A DNA stretch of 7,573 nucleotides from Candidatus Azambacteria bacterium (GCA_016195045.1 JACQAJ010000083.1:1-7573); one strand, 5' to 3'. Shown: positions 1 through 5,675, numbered from the stretch's first letter. The notes: a model not told the origin generated them from the sequence alone. Numbers and translations are program-made.

Positions 1-44
1 ATTCGATTCTTTTACCCTAGACCCTATTCTTGATCACAGGTTTT

Positions 45-53
45 TGCTATAAT
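45..53 (+). promoter_or_regulatory. Extended -10 promoter for the 613-aa membrane protein gene
   Basis: A perfect TATAAT at 48-53 is preceded by TG at 45-46, giving the extended form TGcTATAAT. No good -35 lies 17 bases upstream (25-30 reads TATTCT), which extended -10 promoters tolerate. Transcription would begin near 60 and leave a leader of about 55 bases that ends in the heptamer repeat before the ATG at 116. It is the best -10 match I see in the window. Confidence 0.6.
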
Positions 54-80
54 GAAGACAGTTCATCATTAGAATTAAAT

Positions 81-108
81 CTTAAATCTTAAATCTTAAA
101 TCTTAAAT
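81..108 (+). repeat. Four tandem CTTAAAT heptamers in the leader of the first gene
   Basis: CTTAAAT occurs four times without interruption (81-87, 88-94, 95-101, 102-108), preceded by a near copy, ATTAAAT, at 74-80. The block ends 7 bases before the ATG at 116. The same word recurs just before rpsI, and related words occur before rpoA. Unlike those spacers, no complementary left arm is present upstream; the promoter lies there instead. Confidence 0.85.
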
Positions 109-115
109 TATTCAT

Positions 116-1957
116 ATGGTCAAAATTATTAAAATTTTTAAAGACGAAGAGATTCCTTTTTTAATTGATCGCCTTAAGTCAGTTGATGAAGATAGTTTAG
201 TCTTGCTAATTCCACCAGGTTTTTCTTCGCTTCAAACTGTCTCTGATTTTCAATTACTTAAAAGAGAAATTGATCTGATTGATAAACGCATTAGTATTGC
301 CTCGGCTGATTTGGCGATCATTAATTTAGCGAGACGAACCGGTTTTTCTATTAAGCAAATGTCTGTCTTAAATCAGTCGTCCAGGAAGATTTATGATATT
401 ATCCCACCAACGAAACAGCCTTCTATTGATATTGAAGATTTATTTGATGAAGAACCGGCAGCTGTTAAAGAAAAATTACCTCTTCGTTCGTCTCAAGTGG
501 ATCAGGACAGGCCAATTATCAAGGAAATAAAAGAAGAGATAAAATCAACTTTTAGGAACATTATCTCTCAGAGTACCGAAGATGAATCTGAAATTAAAAA
601 TGAGTCTCAATTTGAATCAGAAAGCAAAATCAAAACTGAAAATAGAAATGCCCAATATCCTCCTCAACAATTTTTACAAAAGAGAAAGATTAACAATGAG
701 ACTGAATTTCATCAGAAAAAGATCGATAATGATCAAAAAGATTTAGGTTCAGTTTCTCGATATTCCAATGATCGTGATAGTCAAAAAGAAAAAAAGTCTT
801 TCATAAAACAATTTTTTCTGAAACCAACTTTTGGGATTATTTTAATTTTGATATTAGTTATTGGCGGTTATTTATATCTATTTTCAGGGGTTACAGTCAC
901 GGTTAATACCTTGGTCTCTCCAATTAATCTTGATTTAAATATTTTAGCTGGAGTAAAAAATCCTGTTGTTGATTCTTCAAAGAATCAAGTGCCAGCCCAG
1001 CTGATCAGGGTTGAAAAAAGTCTCAATCAGAAATTTATTGTTACTGGTGAAAAAGAAGTTGAGACGAAAGCCCGTGGTAAAATTATTGTTTTGAATGCTT
1101 TTTCTTCGGTTAAGCAGTTTTTGAAAATCGATACAAGGTTTCGATCTGATGGCGGGAAAATCTTTAAATCAATAACTAGTATGACAGTACCAGGCGCTAA
1201 GATTGAAGATGGAAAAGTAATTCCTTCTAGAACGGAAGTTGAGGTTATTGCCGATGATATTGGCTCTGATTATAATATTGCTCCGACAAACTTTACTATT
1301 CCAGGTTTTGAGGGGACAAGTAAATTTAAGGGATTTACCGGGGAATCAGTGAAAGCGATGAGCGGTGGTGCTAAGGGGAAGGTGAAAGTTGTTACAGCCA
1401 GTGATATTGAAAAGGCTAAATCAGAATTAGGGAAAAGACTTTCTGAAAACCTAAAATCAGGTCTTTTTGAAAATATACCTAAAAATTTAGAGTTTCTTCC
1501 GGCTGCTTATCGAGAAGATATTTTTGAAAGTGTTGCTAAGCCAGGACTTAATGAGATTGGGGAGACTTTTGAATACAGAATTAGCGGTCAAGCCAGGGGA
1601 TTAATATTTGATAAAAATGATGTCGAAAAAATTATCACTTTTAATTTATCTAAAGAATTAAAACCTGATGATGTTTTAGTTAATGTTGGTCGTAAACTCG
1701 ATTATGCTTTAAATCGAATTGATTTTGACAATGGATTATTAGAGCTTAAATTAACTCTCAAATCAGGTTATTATAAAAAGATTGACGAAGATTTATTAAA
1801 AGAAAATCTTTTAGGTAAATCAGAAGACGCAGTCAAGTCCATTCTACTTGGCGATAAAAGAATTGATTCAGCTCAAATTAGTTTTTGGCCATTTTGGATT
1901 AAATCGGTTCCAACTAAGTTAGACAGAATACAACTAAAGGTGGTTAATAGTTATTAG
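116..1957 (+). CDS. Single-pass membrane protein with baseplate-J-like exterior region, CPR type
   Basis: The molecular function is unknown. Residues 1-95 form a compact N-terminal domain that, from memory, resembles a domain recurrent in Patescibacteria (IDRLKSVDEDSLVLLIPPG, then LLKREIDLIDKRISIAS). Residues 100-230 are a charged Glu/Lys/Asn/Gln-rich linker, probably disordered. One hydrophobic segment spans about 238-257 (GIILILILVIGGYLYLF). Residues 258-613 would lie on the other side, presumably outside; 320-430 resemble the fold often labelled baseplate J-like (VEVIADDIGSDYNIAP, then GFTGESVKAMSGG). The C-terminus (WPFWIKSVPTKLDRIQLKV, 591-609) is also typical of this CPR family. There is no signal peptide apart from the internal anchor. 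The ATG at 116 follows the promoter and repeat leader, with no Shine-Dalgarno. It ends in TAG and is probably a separate transcription unit from infA. A surface or envelope role is inference. Confidence 0.75.
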   Translation: MVKIIKIFKDEEIPFLIDRLKSVDEDSLVLLIPPGFSSLQTVSDFQLLKREIDLIDKRISIASADLAIINLARRTGFSIKQMSVLNQSSRKIYDIIPPTKQPSIDIEDLFDEEPAAVKEKLPLRSSQVDQDRPIIKEIKEEIKSTFRNIISQSTEDESEIKNESQFESESKIKTENRNAQYPPQQFLQKRKINNETEFHQKKIDNDQKDLGSVSRYSNDRDSQKEKKSFIKQFFLKPTFGIILILILVIGGYLYLFSGVTVTVNTLVSPINLDLNILAGVKNPVVDSSKNQVPAQLIRVEKSLNQKFIVTGEKEVETKARGKIIVLNAFSSVKQFLKIDTRFRSDGGKIFKSITSMTVPGAKIEDGKVIPSRTEVEVIADDIGSDYNIAPTNFTIPGFEGTSKFKGFTGESVKAMSGGAKGKVKVVTASDIEKAKSELGKRLSENLKSGLFENIPKNLEFLPAAYREDIFESVAKPGLNEIGETFEYRISGQARGLIFDKNDVEKIITFNLSKELKPDDVLVNVGRKLDYALNRIDFDNGLLELKLTLKSGYYKKIDEDLLKENLLGKSEDAVKSILLGDKRIDSAQISFWPFWIKSVPTKLDRIQLKVVNSY

Positions 1958-1986
1958 TTAATTATTTATAAACCCTCAAATAATCG

Positions 1987-2015
1987 TTGACAGTCTATTG
2001 TATCCATGCTAAAAA
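1987..2015 (+). promoter_or_regulatory. Candidate promoter for infA and the ribosomal operon
   Basis: A perfect -35 TTGACA (1987-1992) is followed after 17 bases by TAAAAA (2010-2015, 4 of 6 matches to TATAAT), with TG at 2007-2008 as an extended -10. Transcription would begin near 2021, about 26 bases before the infA ATG at 2048. The -35 also lies in the left arm of an inverted repeat, so the match could partly be a by-product of that repeat. Confidence 0.55.
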
Positions 2016-2036
2016 TAACAAAGTCAATAGAGTCAA
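1987..2036. repeat. Inverted repeat overlapping the infA promoter
   Basis: TTGACAGTCTATTG (1987-2000) is complementary to CAATAGAGTCAA (2025-2036) apart from a two-base bulge (AG at 1992-1993). The right arm is itself a short direct repeat (GTCAAT twice, at 2023 and 2032). The arms bracket the putative -10 and start site. It may be an operator or cruciform, or the local version of the stem-loop spacers seen downstream; it ends 11 bases before the ATG. Confidence 0.55.
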
Positions 2037-2047
2037 TATTATAAATT

Positions 2048-2260
2048 ATGTCTGAGTCTGAAAAAGTTAAGCAGGATGGAGTTATTGAAGAAACATTACC
2101 CAATGCCAATTTTCGGGTTAGATTAAATAACGGAAGTTTGGTGTTGGCCTATCTTTCTGGGAAAATGAGACTTTATTTTATTCGTCTTTCTTTGGGAGAT
2201 AAAGTAGTGGTGGAATTATCACCTGATGGAAATAGAGGGAGAATAGTTTTGAGGAAGTGA
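2048..2260 (+). CDS. infA: Translation initiation factor IF-1
   Basis: IF-1 binds the 30S A site during initiation and acts with IF-2 and IF-3. The 70 residues form one S1-like OB fold of the usual length (about 72). Recognisable blocks are [19 protein letters not shown] (11-29), SGKMR (37-41) and [10 protein letters not shown] (50-59), ending GRIVLRK. Arg and Lys of the KMR block, which contact rRNA in known IF-1, are kept. The ATG has no Shine-Dalgarno (preceding bases are AATATTATAAATT). The gene ends in TGA exactly where the family ends, which shows TGA is a stop here. As in many bacteria it heads the rpmJ-rpsM-rpsK-rpsD-rpoA-rplQ block, but an unusual 380-base gap separates it from rpmJ. 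Confidence 0.97.
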   Translation: MSESEKVKQDGVIEETLPNANFRVRLNNGSLVLAYLSGKMRLYFIRLSLGDKVVVELSPDGNRGRIVLRK

Positions 2261-2266
2261 AAAACT

Positions 2267-2323
2267 AATAGTGTCTAACAGGCAGAATTCAGGATTTTAG
2301 AGTTTTGAATGATAGACATTATT
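2267..2323 (+). repeat. Stem-loop just after infA
   Basis: AATAGTGTCTA (2267-2277) pairs with TAGACATTATT (2313-2323): 11 positions, all paired, one of them G-U. The 35-base loop contains a weaker ATTCA/TGAAT pair. It begins 6 bases after the infA stop. The following bases (CTACTTAAATT) are not a clear T tract, so I do not call it a terminator, although some attenuation is possible. Confidence 0.6.
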
Positions 2324-2338
2324 CTACTTAAATTACAA

Positions 2339-2500
2339 GGGACTGTTGCCAGATACGCTTTCGTAGCGAAACAAGATATTTTTGAATTAAAATCGTTGAA
2401 TAAATTTTGAGGTTTATCTGTAGATAAGCCGAAAAATTTTGAAACGATTATAATATCAAAATATCTTGTTGCAGTAGAAATGGTATTTGGCAACAGTCCC
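2339..2500. repeat. 162-base long inverted repeat (MITE-like element or structured RNA)
   Basis: The ends are perfect 13-base inverted repeats, GGGACTGTTGCCA (2339-2351) and TGGCAACAGTCCC (2488-2500), extending to 18 paired positions with one G-U (2339-2356 with 2483-2500). Inside are 13 perfect pairs (2370-2382 with 2458-2470), 7 pairs (2391-2397 with 2443-2449), 7 pairs (2402-2408 with 2433-2439) and a terminal hairpin (2411-2418 with 2423-2430, loop TGTA). A small side hairpin, GCT/AGC, sits at 2357-2367. Nearly the whole element folds into one rod. The termini vaguely recall IS6-type ends (GGnnCTGTTGCAA), but no transposase or clear target duplication is present. There is no T tract after the stem, so it is not a standard terminator. 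It could be a MITE, a structured RNA or an mRNA-processing element. Confidence 0.75.
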
Positions 2501-2519
2501 TATAAGCCCTCTAGGCAAA

Positions 2520-2547
2520 TTAATTGATTTAGTATAAGATCAATTAA
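2520..2547. repeat. Small perfect hairpin
   Basis: TTAATTGAT (2520-2528) and ATCAATTAA (2539-2547) are perfect 9-base inverted repeats around a 10-base loop. A-tract bases follow, so this is not a plus-strand terminator. In A+T-rich DNA such a pair may be chance. Confidence 0.4.
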
Positions 2548-2551
2548 AAAT

Positions 2552-2634
2552 CAGAAGCTAGATATTAGAATCTAGAAACTCGAAGTAGTTTCCAATATGA
2601 CTTCTAGCTCCTGTTTTCTATTTTCTATTTTCTA
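2552..2634 (+). repeat. Heptamer stem-loop before rpmJ
   Basis: The right arm ends in three perfect TTTTCTA heptamers (2614-2634). The left arm carries TAGA-cored heptamers (TAGATAT 2559, TAGAATC 2566, TAGAAAC 2573). Pairing 2552-2586 with 2600-2634 gives roughly 26 of 35 paired positions counting G-U, with a 13-base loop. It ends 6 bases before the ATG at 2641. Confidence 0.6.
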
Positions 2635-2640
2635 GTGTTT

Positions 2641-2754
2641 ATGAAAGTCAAAGCATCAGTCAAGAAAATTTGCAGTAAATGTAAAACCGTCAGTCGTCAT
2701 CGACGGATTTATGTTATTTGTGAAATTGCCAAACATAAACAGAGACAAGGATAA
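2641..2754 (+). CDS. rpmJ: 50S ribosomal protein L36
   Basis: L36 is a small zinc-ribbon protein of the large subunit. The 37-residue product ([15 protein letters not shown] at the start, KHKQRQG at the end) has the full family length. The zinc ligands of the Cys-containing form are all present: Cys11, Cys14, Cys27 and His32 (CxxC, 12 residues, C, 4 residues, H). It lies between infA and rpsM, the usual place in bacteria. The ATG follows the TTTTCTA repeats with no Shine-Dalgarno, and the TAA is followed after 3 bases by the next stem-loop. It is easily missed because of its size. Confidence 0.95.
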   Translation: MKVKASVKKICSKCKTVSRHRRIYVICEIAKHKQRQG

Positions 2755-2757
2755 ACT

Positions 2758-2828
2758 TAGTGAGTAGTTTGTAGTGAGTAGTTCGTAGTAAATTTTTCTA
2801 CCAACTACCAACTACCAACTACCAACTA
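2758..2828 (+). repeat. Heptamer stem-loop between rpmJ and rpsM (type A)
   Basis: Left arm 2758-2788 holds four heptamers (GTGAGTA, GTTTGTA, GTGAGTA, GTTCGTA); right arm 2798-2828 holds four perfect CTACCAA copies (2798-2825). Of 31 opposed positions, 25 pair. Mismatches fall at 2784, 2776-2777, 2770 and 2762-2763, that is every 7 bases. The loop is TAAATTTTT (2789-2797). The stem starts 3 bases after the rpmJ stop and ends 7 bases before the rpsM ATG. The same design occurs before rpmF. Confidence 0.85.
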
Positions 2829-2835
2829 CTTTGGT

Positions 2836-3225
2836 ATGCCGAGAATTGCTGGAATTGATATTCCTGAAAAAAAAAGAGTCGAAATTGCTCTGACTTATAT
2901 TTATGGTATAGGAAGCTTTTTGTCTAATAAAATTCTGAAAAAAGCTAAGATTGATTTTAATCTTAGAGTTAATAAATTGTCTCCAGAACAAATTGGTGTT
3001 TTAAAAAATATTGTTGAAAAAGAATTTATAATTGAAGGTGATTTGAGGCGAGAGAGAATGATGAACATTAAACGATTAAAAGATATCAATTCTTATCGAG
3101 GAATACGACATAAGAAGAATTTACCTGTCTATGGTCAAAGAACAAAAACTAATTCAAGAACAAGACGAGGAAATATTAGAAAAACGGTCGGTTCTGGTCG
3201 TAAGCCAGCCGCGTCGGCCACCTAA
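2836..3225 (+). CDS. rpsM: 30S ribosomal protein S13
   Basis: S13 sits in the head of the small subunit, contacts P-site tRNA through its C-terminal tail and forms bridges to the large subunit. The 129 residues match the family along their length: PRIAGIDIPEKKRVEIALTY (2-21), a helix-turn-helix-like region, EGDLRRERMMNIKRLKDI (67-84), YRGIRHKKNLPVYGQRTKTN (87-106) and a basic tail. The tail ends in SGRKPAASAT rather than the common KKK-rich end. The ATG at 2836 gives the canonical start. There is no Shine-Dalgarno; the bases before it are the end of the CTACCAA repeat plus TTGGT. Confidence 0.97.
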   Translation: MPRIAGIDIPEKKRVEIALTYIYGIGSFLSNKILKKAKIDFNLRVNKLSPEQIGVLKNIVEKEFIIEGDLRRERMMNIKRLKDINSYRGIRHKKNLPVYGQRTKTNSRTRRGNIRKTVGSGRKPAASAT

Positions 3226-3232
3226 GAGGTTA

Positions 3233-3320
3233 GTGAAAAGTGAAAAGTGAAAAGTGAAGAGTTTATAAAGTTTATTAATAATTTACTTTTTAACTTTCAA
3301 CTTGATGAACTTTCAACTAA
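3233..3320 (+). repeat. Tandem-repeat stem-loop spacer between rpsM and rpsK (type B)
   Basis: The left side has three perfect GTGAAAA heptamers (3233-3253) followed by GTGAAGA and GTTTATA. The right side has AACTTTCAACTT and AACTTTCAACT (3292-3318), which are complementary in kind (AGTTGAAAGTT against AGTGAAAAGTG) with many mismatches. The middle, TAATAATTTACTTT followed by TAACTTTCAACTT, is almost repeated before rplQ. The right arm runs almost to the ATG at 3326. Confidence 0.6.
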
Positions 3321-3325
3321 TTAAG

Positions 3326-3760
3326 ATGGGTAAAAAAAGAGTTATTACTAAAACAGATGAAGTCAAAGTAGATGATAAAAAATCATCAGCTTCTTCAGCC
3401 AAGTCAGTTAGACATATTCTTTTCGGGAATGTTTATGTTAATGCGACTTATAATAATACTCTTATCTCTGTTACCGATATGAATGGCGCGGTGTTAGTCT
3501 GGGGTTCATCTGGAAATGCTGGTTTTAAGGGGGCTAAGAAAGCGACACCATATGCGGCTTCTAGGGTGGGTGATATGGTGGCAGAAAAGTTAAAGAAATC
3601 AAATATAGGCAATTTAACTGTTTATCTAAAAGGAGTAGGAAGTGGCAGAGAATCAGCGATTAGAGCGCTAGCTGGCAAGGGTTTAAATATTATTGCCATT
3701 AAGGATATAACACCAGTACCGCATAACGGTCCAAGAGCTCCTAAATCAAGGAGAATCTAA
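3326..3760 (+). CDS. rpsK: 30S ribosomal protein S11
   Basis: S11 lies on the small-subunit platform near the E site and the Shine-Dalgarno helix. The 144 residues include about 25 variable N-terminal residues and then the conserved core: VYVNATYNNTLISVTDMNG (36-54), GNAGFKGAKKATPYAA (63-78), VYLKGVGSGRESAIRAL (99-115) and the C-terminal TPVPHNGPRAPKSRRI. I chose the ATG at 3326 (MGKKRV). A TTG at 3302 and an ATG at 3305 are in frame, but they would add residues encoded by the spacer repeat (AACTTTCAACT), and MGKKR is a typical start. There is no good Shine-Dalgarno. Confidence 0.95.
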   Translation: MGKKRVITKTDEVKVDDKKSSASSAKSVRHILFGNVYVNATYNNTLISVTDMNGAVLVWGSSGNAGFKGAKKATPYAASRVGDMVAEKLKKSNIGNLTVYLKGVGSGRESAIRALAGKGLNIIAIKDITPVPHNGPRAPKSRRI

Positions 3761-3763
3761 ATA

Positions 3764-3839
3764 GCTCCTAGCATCTAGTCAAATTTTATCAATGTTTCAT
3801 GGGCTTGAAATATTCTAGAATTGGTTAGTAGTTAGAGGT
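3764..3839 (+). repeat. G-U-rich stem-loop before rpsD
   Basis: Bases 3764-3782 (GCTCCTAGCATCTAGTCAA) oppose 3821-3839 (TTGGTTAGTAGTTAGAGGT): 16 of 19 positions pair, five of them G-U. The 38-base loop has its own small hairpin (TTTCA 3795-3799 with TGAAA 3806-3810). The stem begins 3 bases after the rpsK stop and ends 8 bases before the rpsD ATG. Unlike most spacers it has no tandem heptamers. Confidence 0.55.
3834..3838 (+). promoter_or_regulatory. Shine-Dalgarno-like AGAGG of rpsD, inside a stem
   Basis: AGAGG ends 9 bases before the rpsD ATG at 3848. It is the only convincing Shine-Dalgarno-like site I find before any gene here. In the spacer stem it faces CTCCT (3765-3769), itself like an anti-Shine-Dalgarno sequence, so it could be masked. 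Confidence 0.45.
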
Positions 3840-3847
3840 TTCTTCAG

Positions 3848-4483
3848 ATGCTTATAAAAAAGAAATGTAAACTAGAAAGATCACTTGGCGAAAAACTCTT
3901 TTTAAAAGGGGATCGTTGTAATTCGTCCAAATGTGGATTAGCTAGACGACCAGTTCGTCCGGGTATTCATAGTAATGTTAAGGTTGGTAAAAGAAAAAAA
4001 TCTTCAAAAACTGAATTTGGTCGCCAGCTTAATCATAAACAGAAACTTAGATTTAGTTATTTACTTTCTGAAAAACAATTACGTAAGTATTTTGATCAGG
4101 TAAAAGAAAAAGATAATGCGCCGGAATTATTACTAAAAAAGATTGAATCAAGATTAGATAATATTGTATTTCGCTTGGGATTAGCTAATTCACGTTCTAA
4201 GGCGCGTCAATTAGTTTCCCATGGACATATTTTGGTTAATAAAAAAATAGTAAAAGTTCCTTCGGTAAATATTATTATTAATGACGAGATTAGTTTGAAA
4301 GAATTATCGAAAGGCAAGATATTAACTGACGCTCTTAAGTTAAAAATGAAACAAAATATTTTACCTGGTTGGCTAACTTTTTCTCAGGAAGAATTAAACG
4401 GTCAAGTAAAAGATCAGCCAATGGTCGAAGATTTAAGAAATAATTTTAATTTACAATCAATAGTCGAATACTATTCGAGATAA
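3848..4483 (+). CDS. rpsD: 30S ribosomal protein S4
   Basis: S4 is a primary 16S rRNA-binding protein that nucleates small-subunit assembly and, in E. coli and B. subtilis, also represses its own mRNA. The 211 residues have the normal length and end in the hallmark IVEYYSR. The S4 RNA-binding domain covers about 97-160 (LDNIVFRLGLANSRSKARQL, then HGHILVNKK). The N-terminus carries Cys7, Cys24 and Cys29 at the positions of zinc ligands in the zinc-binding form, but the second ligand of the first pair is Glu10 (CKLE instead of CxxC), and PGQHG reads PGIHS. The ATG at 3848 is the only reasonable start; an in-frame stop lies at 3833. Confidence 0.96.
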   Translation: MLIKKKCKLERSLGEKLFLKGDRCNSSKCGLARRPVRPGIHSNVKVGKRKKSSKTEFGRQLNHKQKLRFSYLLSEKQLRKYFDQVKEKDNAPELLLKKIESRLDNIVFRLGLANSRSKARQLVSHGHILVNKKIVKVPSVNIIINDEISLKELSKGKILTDALKLKMKQNILPGWLTFSQEELNGQVKDQPMVEDLRNNFNLQSIVEYYSR

Positions 4484-4485
4484 AT

Positions 4486-4564
4486 AATTTAAGATATAAG
4501 ATTTATGATTTAAGATTTATGAATAATTTCAAAATCTAAAATCTAAAATCTAAAATCTAAAATT
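4486..4564 (+). repeat. Heptamer stem-loop between rpsD and rpoA (type C)
   Basis: The right arm has four perfect AAAATCT heptamers (4531-4558) and then AAAATTT. The left arm has TAAGATA, TAAGATT, TATGATT, TAAGATT (4490-4517). Pairing 4486-4518 with 4532-4564 gives 27 of 33 pairs, with mismatches at 4491, 4498, 4505 and 4512, exactly 7 apart, plus 4496 and 4506. The loop is 13 bases. The stem starts 2 bases after the rpsD stop and ends 8 bases before the rpoA ATG. Confidence 0.85.
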
Positions 4565-4572
4565 TAAAGATT

Positions 4573-5559
4573 ATGATCCCATTACCATCAAAAATAAAAA
4601 CTATTAGTGACGATGAACAGCACGGTGTTTTTGAAATTGTCAATCTTTATCCTGGTTATGGTATTACCATTGGTAATGCTATCAGACGGGTTATTTTAAG
4701 TTCGATATCAGGCGCCTCTATTACTTTTATAAAAATTAAAGGTGTTAATCATGAATTTTCTACTATCCCAGGTGTTCTAGAGGATGTGATAGAGATAATG
4801 ATGAATATTAAACAAGTTCGGGTAAAATTAATTGGCAATGAAACACAGACGCTTTCTTTCAAGTCTAAAGGAGTTGGTGATTTTAAGGCTGGTGATATTG
4901 TTTGCCCAAGTCAGGTGGAAGTAATGAATAAAGATCAACATATCGCGTCATTAACTGATAAAAAGGTTGATTTCGATATTGAATTGACAGTTGAGCGTGG
5001 TCTAGGTTATGAGCCAGTAGAATCTCGTAGCAAGGAAAAATTAGAGATTGGTACTATTGCCCTAGATGCAATTTTTACCCCAATTAGAAAGATAAATTTT
5101 GAGTCAGAAGATATGCGGGTAGGAAATCAAACTAATTTTAATCGTCTTACTATTAATATTGATACAGATGGCAGCATTCTTCCATCAGAAGCCTTGAATC
5201 AGGGAATTGAGATTTTGACTTCTCAGTTTAGTCAATTTTTACCAGAAAAAATCAATAATTCTATTTTTAATGAAGAAAAATTAGATACTAATGAATTATC
5301 TGGTAAAGAAATTAATGATAATGTGAGTGGAGAACTTTCTGATGAAGATTTAGCCTCAATAGAAGCTCAACCAGTAAGATATCTCGAGCTTTCAACAAGA
5401 TTAACTAATGCCTTAATTCAGTCAGGAATAAAAACAGTTGGTAAATTGATTAAGAAGAAACCAGAAGTCTTATTGGAATTTAAGGGTGTTGGTAATAGAG
5501 GAGTTGAAGAGATAAATAATAAATTGGCCAAATATAAATTAAGTTTGCGAAAGAAATAA
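4573..5559 (+). CDS. rpoA: DNA-directed RNA polymerase subunit alpha
   Basis: Alpha forms the dimer that scaffolds beta and beta-prime and, through its C-terminal domain, touches promoter DNA and regulators. The 328 residues include the N-terminal dimerisation domain (about 15-225), with PGYGITIGNAIRRVILSS (27-44), HEFSTIPGVLEDV (60-72) and LPSEALNQGIEIL (203-215). An acidic Asn/Glu-rich linker (about 226-263) follows. The C-terminal domain (about 268-325) keeps Arg276 and Asn279, matching E. coli Arg265 and Asn268, and Gly307 with Arg309 in place of Gly296 and Lys298, so UP-element recognition looks possible. Its place between rpsD and rplQ is standard. The ATG at 4573 has only a weak AAAG upstream. 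Confidence 0.97.
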   Translation: MIPLPSKIKTISDDEQHGVFEIVNLYPGYGITIGNAIRRVILSSISGASITFIKIKGVNHEFSTIPGVLEDVIEIMMNIKQVRVKLIGNETQTLSFKSKGVGDFKAGDIVCPSQVEVMNKDQHIASLTDKKVDFDIELTVERGLGYEPVESRSKEKLEIGTIALDAIFTPIRKINFESEDMRVGNQTNFNRLTINIDTDGSILPSEALNQGIEILTSQFSQFLPEKINNSIFNEEKLDTNELSGKEINDNVSGELSDEDLASIEAQPVRYLELSTRLTNALIQSGIKTVGKLIKKKPEVLLEFKGVGNRGVEEINNKLAKYKLSLRKK

Positions 5560-5572
5560 TAAGGTTAGTTAA

Positions 5573-5626
5573 AAGTTGTAGAAGTTCATAAAGTTGTAGA
5601 AGTTCATAAAGTTGTAGAAGTTCATA
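5573..5626 (+). repeat. Three perfect 18-base tandem repeats before rplQ
   Basis: AAGTTGTAGAAGTTCATA occurs three times exactly (5573-5590, 5591-5608, 5609-5626). Each unit is two related 9-mers (AAGTTGTAG and AAGTTCATA). The block starts 13 bases after the rpoA stop and forms the left side of the spacer stem. Confidence 0.92.
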
Positions 5627-5668
5627 AATAATTTACTTTATAACTTTCAACTTTATAACTTTATAAAC
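5573..5668 (+). repeat. Stem-loop spacer between rpoA and rplQ (type B)
   Basis: The AAGTT-containing left repeats face a right arm of AACTTT words (ACTTTATAACTTTCAACTTT from 5635, then ATAACTTTATAAAC). The left period is 9 and the right about 8, so pairing needs a bulge in each unit. The middle (ATAATTTACTTT, then TAACTTTCAACTT) nearly matches the rpsM-rpsK spacer. The right arm ends about 8 bases before the rplQ ATG. Confidence 0.6.
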
Positions 5669-5675
5669 TAATTTT

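Larger units (their letters stand above)
2261..2640. other. 380-base stretch without a gene between infA and rpmJ
   Basis: No convincing coding sequence is seen. It holds, in order: a stem-loop after infA (2267-2323), a long near-complete inverted repeat (2339-2500), a 9-bp hairpin (2520-2547) and a heptamer-based stem-loop that ends just before rpmJ (2552-2634). The flanking hairpins look like normal spacers of this cluster; the central element looks like an insertion into an older spacer, although no target-site duplication is obvious. Confidence 0.7.

Noticed and set aside
30..35. TTGATC as -35 of the first promoter
   Set aside because: Only 12 bases separate it from the -10; the extended -10 explains the site better.
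2275..2493. Minus-strand reading frame of 72 codons between infA and rpmJ
   Set aside because: It lies almost wholly inside the long inverted repeat, resembles no known protein, and its sequence is dictated by the palindrome.
2339..2500. Rho-independent terminator after infA
   Set aside because: The stem is far too long, and it is followed by TATAAGCCCTC with no T tract.
2339..2500. Complete insertion sequence or tRNA gene
   Set aside because: There is no transposase frame and no clear target duplication; the fold is a rod and not a cloverleaf.
2901..3089. Minus-strand reading frame of 62 codons
   Set aside because: Antisense to rpsM, which is beyond doubt.
3302..3325. Earlier start for rpsK (TTG 3302 or ATG 3305)
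   Set aside because: The extra residues would be encoded by the spacer repeat; MGKKR at 3326 is a normal start.
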